Shown: positions 12,063 through 14,712 of the stretch, piece by piece | Layout of the letters: every line of letters starts with the position of its first letter | Position numbering within the stretch: position 1 is the stretch's first letter | Source of the DNA: an uncultured Lachnospiraceae bacterium | GTDB lineage: Bacteria > Bacillota_A > Clostridia > Lachnospirales > Lachnospiraceae | Assembly: GCA_910587905.1 (NCBI GenBank) | Contig: CAJUOF010000042.1 | Span: 1 to 14,712 of the forward strand | Reading direction: 5' to 3' | Length of the DNA stretch: 14,712 nucleotides | Translations under genes and position numbers: made by a program | The notes under the pieces: model-generated | The model's database searches: none | Told to the model about the DNA's origin: nothing | The model's input: only the letters and a program-made list of their open reading frames with translations

Positions 12063-13748
12063 TCATTCCGCAGCGGAATACCTCTCATAGGCATCCTGGT
12101 AGACCGTAAGCAGGTCGTCCATGCCGCACTTCTCGGACAGGCGCTCCTTATAAGCCTCCCACTCCTCGTCGGTGGGGCCGCCCTCCTTGATCCAAAGGCC
12201 CTCCTGCTCCTTGACCGTGGTCTCAAAATCCGTTTTGTGCCAGTCAATGGTCTCCATCTCCATGCCCGTGAAGACGCAGTCCACCGGGTAGAAGGTGGTG
12301 TCCTTCACATAGGGCATCCAGAAGGTATCCAGATCCGTCAGACGCTCAATGGCCCGGTCCTCCATGTAGAAGACGCTGTTGTAATACTCGGCCAGGATCA
12401 GTTTCGGCCCCCAAACTTCATATAGATTCTTAAGCTCACCGCTGCTTTTTCCGAACTTGGCCTGGGATTCCTCCACGGTGATAGAGAGCCACATGCCGGT
12501 GCCCTCCTCCTGTCCGGTGAAGAACACGCCCTTGGGGCCGTACTGGAGCTGCATGACCGTCTCGCCGTCATACCACTGATCGTAAAATTTCAGCAGATTG
12601 ACGGGGCTCTTGCACTTGTTGGTGATGCAGAGCTGGCCGGAGCTTATGGGGCTTCCGGGGCGGATGGTCACGTTGCAGACATCCTCATACTCCGTTCCCT
12701 TGGGTCCCGTGAGGGGCGGCAGGAACACATAATCCTTAGCATACTCGCCCATCAGTTCCTCAATGTACCACCAGGTGGACACGCCCACATAGCCCTGCTG
12801 ACATTTGGCGATGAGCTGGCTGTCGCTCTGGCTGAACATCTCCACGTCCATGAGCCCTTCCGCATACCAGTCGTGGAAATAGGTCAGGCAGTCCCGGTAA
12901 GCGTCGGTGACGCAGACAAATTCCACAGTTCCGTCCTCCTTCAGATGAAGGTCGTTGCAGACATCGTTGGGCCAGTTGGTGAAGCCGAAGCCGGAATAAA
13001 AAATGTTCTGGCCCCAGCACCACTCGTCAAAGCCGGTGGTCATGGGAATGGTGGAGCCGGCCGCATTCCCATAATATTTCGACGACATGTCGTTTTCCTT
13101 AAACGCCTTCAGGGCGTCATGGAGCTCGTCTAGGGACGTGGGGACCGGAAGGCCCAGGTCGTCCAGCCACGCCTTGTTAATCATGCTGTACTGAGGCACG
13201 GAGTAGATGGAGAAAGCGTCTTCCATATCCACACCGATTCCCGCCGTGGTCATCTGCTCCCCGGAGGGAAGACCGTAGATCCCGCCGTCCTCCATGGTGA
13301 CGGCCGCCCGGATTTCCGGATGCTCTTCCAGAACCGCACACAGATTAGGCATGATGTCCGGCGTCAGGTAAGGACTCAGGTCCAGGAACGTGCCGTCGTC
13401 GCCGTAGCGGGCCAGGTCATAGTTGGAGAAGCCCACGCCCTGGAAGGCGTCGGGAAGCTGACCGCCGGTGATGCGGATGTTCACCTGCTCTCCCAGGGAA
13501 TCGCTCATGGTCTCCCAGTCGATATGGATCCCTACATTCTCCTGCAGCGCATTTAGAACCTCCATCTCATCATAGCCCGCCGACAAGGCCGACTGGCCGC
13601 CCATAATATAGAAATCGGTCTGTTCCGTATTTTCATTTACCGTGCCGTCATTGACGTCGTTTGCCAGACCCCCGCTGCAGCCGGGCAGGAGCAGGACCAT
13701 GGCGCCCGCCAAAGCCGCCGCACATACTCGTTTCAAATTCTTTTTCAT
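12063..13748 (-). CDS. Carbohydrate ABC transporter substrate-binding lipoprotein (LipO/YtcQ type)
   Basis: A complete 561-residue extracellular solute-binding protein. It begins MKKNLKRVCAAALAGAMVLL with the lipobox LPGC, so Cys24 should be lipidated and hold the mature protein on the outer membrane face. The size, longer than typical 420-residue family 1 binding proteins, fits the LipO/YtcQ group that pairs with LplB/YtcP permeases. Segments such as ITGGQLPDAFQGVG, YGLPSGEQMT and MINKAWLDDLGLPVPTSLDE are typical of sugar-binding members. The ATG at 13748 has AAGGAGGAG upstream, and the gap to the permease stop is 17 bp. With the GH32 gene following at 19 bp, fructosides are the likely ligand (inference). 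Confidence 0.9.
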   Translation of the reverse strand: MKKNLKRVCAAALAGAMVLLLPGCSGGLANDVNDGTVNENTEQTDFYIMGGQSALSAGYDEMEVLNALQENVGIHIDWETMSDSLGEQVNIRITGGQLPDAFQGVGFSNYDLARYGDDGTFLDLSPYLTPDIMPNLCAVLEEHPEIRAAVTMEDGGIYGLPSGEQMTTAGIGVDMEDAFSIYSVPQYSMINKAWLDDLGLPVPTSLDELHDALKAFKENDMSSKYYGNAAGSTIPMTTGFDEWCWGQNIFYSGFGFTNWPNDVCNDLHLKEDGTVEFVCVTDAYRDCLTYFHDWYAEGLMDVEMFSQSDSQLIAKCQQGYVGVSTWWYIEELMGEYAKDYVFLPPLTGPKGTEYEDVCNVTIRPGSPISSGQLCITNKCKSPVNLLKFYDQWYDGETVMQLQYGPKGVFFTGQEEGTGMWLSITVEESQAKFGKSSGELKNLYEVWGPKLILAEYYNSVFYMEDRAIERLTDLDTFWMPYVKDTTFYPVDCVFTGMEMETIDWHKTDFETTVKEQEGLWIKEGGPTDEEWEAYKERLSEKCGMDDLLTVYQDAYERYSAAE

Positions 13749-13765
13749 TCCCGTACTCCTCCTTT

Positions 13766-14668
13766 TTATCCCTTCACGGCGCCGGCCATGAATCCCTTCT
13801 CAAAGTGCTTCTGAACGAAAGGATAGATGATCAGCATGGGGAGCGCCGCCACGATCATGGAACAGAATTTAAGAAGCTCCGTCAATTTGTTCAGCTCTGC
13901 GTAGCCGCCGGAGATGGTCGCCGCCTGGGAAGCGGAAGCCGAACTCTTGATCAGGATATTCCTCATCACCAGGGGCAGGGGAGAGCCTTTGCCGCCCAGG
14001 TAGATCAGGGCCGTAAACCAGTCGTTCCAGTAGGCCACCATGGAAAACACCACCATAACGGCCAGGATCGGCATGGAGAGGGGGATGACCACGCTGAGGA
14101 AGGTCCGCAGCTTGGAGCACCCGTCGATGGAGGATGCCTCCAGAAGATCCCTGGGAATGCTGTTCTGGAAATAATTGCGGACGATGATCATGTTGCCCAC
14201 GCCCACGCCGCCGGGAAGGAACAGCGCCCACATGCTTCCCACAAGGCCGGTCTGCTTCACCACCAGGTAGGTGGGGACCAGGCCGCCGCCGAAATACATG
14301 GTGAACAGGAAGAAAATGCTGAGGAACTTCCGCCCCGGCAGCCCCTTCTGTGCCAGGGGATAGGCGGTGATGTAGAGCATCACCACGGAGAACACCGTCC
14401 CGATGACCGTGTACTTCACCGAGTTGAAAAAGGCGGAGACAATGGATTTCTCAGCGAACACCGCCTTGTAGCCGTCCAGGGTAAACCCGCTTGGCAGAAG
14501 GAAGGTCTTTCCGGCGTACACCTGATAAGGGTCGGAGAAAGACGCGATCAACACATAATACAGAGGGTAAGCCACGATCAGAAGGACCACCACGCAGATG
14601 GCCACCAGGATGATGTCGCTGGTCTTGTCGGACATACCCGAAGCTTTCTTTTTTGCAGTACTTGCCAT
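13766..14668 (-). CDS. Carbohydrate ABC transporter permease (YtcP/MalG-like, CUT1)
   Basis: A complete 300-residue inner-membrane permease. About six spans are visible, the first at DIILVAICVVVLLIVAYPLY. The cytoplasmic EAA loop, which docks the ATPase, is LLEASSIDGCSKLRTFLSVV (about 175-194), followed by IPLSMP. The end GFMAGAVKG is typical of the second permease (MalG side) of CUT1 importers. The frame opens eight codons earlier, but AAAGGAGGGG falls inside that extension, so the ATG at 14668 is the start. It follows the end of an upstream gene by 16 bp and precedes the binding protein by 17 bp. No ATPase gene is present in the visible operon. Confidence 0.92.
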   Translation of the reverse strand: MASTAKKKASGMSDKTSDIILVAICVVVLLIVAYPLYYVLIASFSDPYQVYAGKTFLLPSGFTLDGYKAVFAEKSIVSAFFNSVKYTVIGTVFSVVMLYITAYPLAQKGLPGRKFLSIFFLFTMYFGGGLVPTYLVVKQTGLVGSMWALFLPGGVGVGNMIIVRNYFQNSIPRDLLEASSIDGCSKLRTFLSVVIPLSMPILAVMVVFSMVAYWNDWFTALIYLGGKGSPLPLVMRNILIKSSASASQAATISGGYAELNKLTELLKFCSMIVAALPMLIIYPFVQKHFEKGFMAGAVKG

Positions 14669-14684
14669 GTTCTTCTCCCCTCCT

Positions 14685-14712
14685 TTACACAACTTCCACG
14701 TCCGAGGCCTTG
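14685..14712 (-). CDS. C-terminal end of the upstream gene, probably the first CUT1 permease (LplB-like)
   Basis: Only the last eight codons lie inside the window, reading KASDVEVV then TAA on the minus strand, 16 bp before the YtcP-like start. In LipO/LplB/YtcP operons the partner permease normally stands here, and such permeases end in a short charged tail. Identity rests on gene order alone. Confidence 0.45.

Noticed and set aside
10763..12109. Plus-strand open frame of 448 codons opposite GH32
   Set aside because: It is antisense to a clearly functional GH32 gene, rich in Pro, His and Arg as expected for a GC-rich shadow frame.

Overview
The window reads as a chromosomal segment of an anaerobic, fermentative Gram-positive bacterium, most likely a Lachnospiraceae-type clostridium (inference). 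The grounds are strong AGGAGG ribosome sites, an Rnf complex gene behind a Rex-type operator, two iron-dependent alcohol dehydrogenases, a CUT1 sugar ABC transporter with a LipO-type binding lipoprotein, and GC-rich native genes interrupted by AT-rich islands of broken foreign genes. No rRNA, tRNA, CRISPR array or intact mobile element was recognised.

Left part (1-2272). The 5' part of an rnfC-like gene runs off the left edge on the minus strand, with a clear promoter and an upstream Rex-like site. Next comes a scar: the C-terminal end of a GC-rich minus-strand gene (perhaps TatD-like) abuts an AT-rich, plus-strand ABC permease remnant with a frameshift and probable internal deletions. A small minus-strand gene downstream of metY appears broken by loss of one T in a short T run.

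Central part (2273-7349), all minus strand, transcribed right to left: iron-containing alcohol dehydrogenase A, an unrecognised zinc-ribbon/single-membrane-span protein, iron-containing alcohol dehydrogenase B, then O-acetylhomoserine sulfhydrylase (metY). The spacer between dehydrogenase B and metY is almost wholly a roughly 220-bp imperfect inverted repeat, which would be the metY leader. This cluster suggests aldehyde/alcohol redox balancing next to sulfur assimilation.

Right part (7350-14712). A lipoprotein remnant and a terminator precede a near-consensus promoter flanked by repeated operator-like motifs and a roughly 220-nt structured leader. These drive an orphan sugar-ABC ATPase (MsmK/UgpC type) on the plus strand. 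A second scar follows: a ParE-like toxin tail fused head to head with a truncated CPBP protease, then a zinc-ribbon tail and several hairpins. On the minus strand a fructoside-use operon enters from the right: end of a first permease, second permease, solute-binding lipoprotein, cytoplasmic GH32 beta-fructosidase. The orphan ATPase is the obvious candidate to energise this importer, which carries no ATPase in the part seen; sugars taken up would be hydrolysed inside the cell by the GH32 enzyme.
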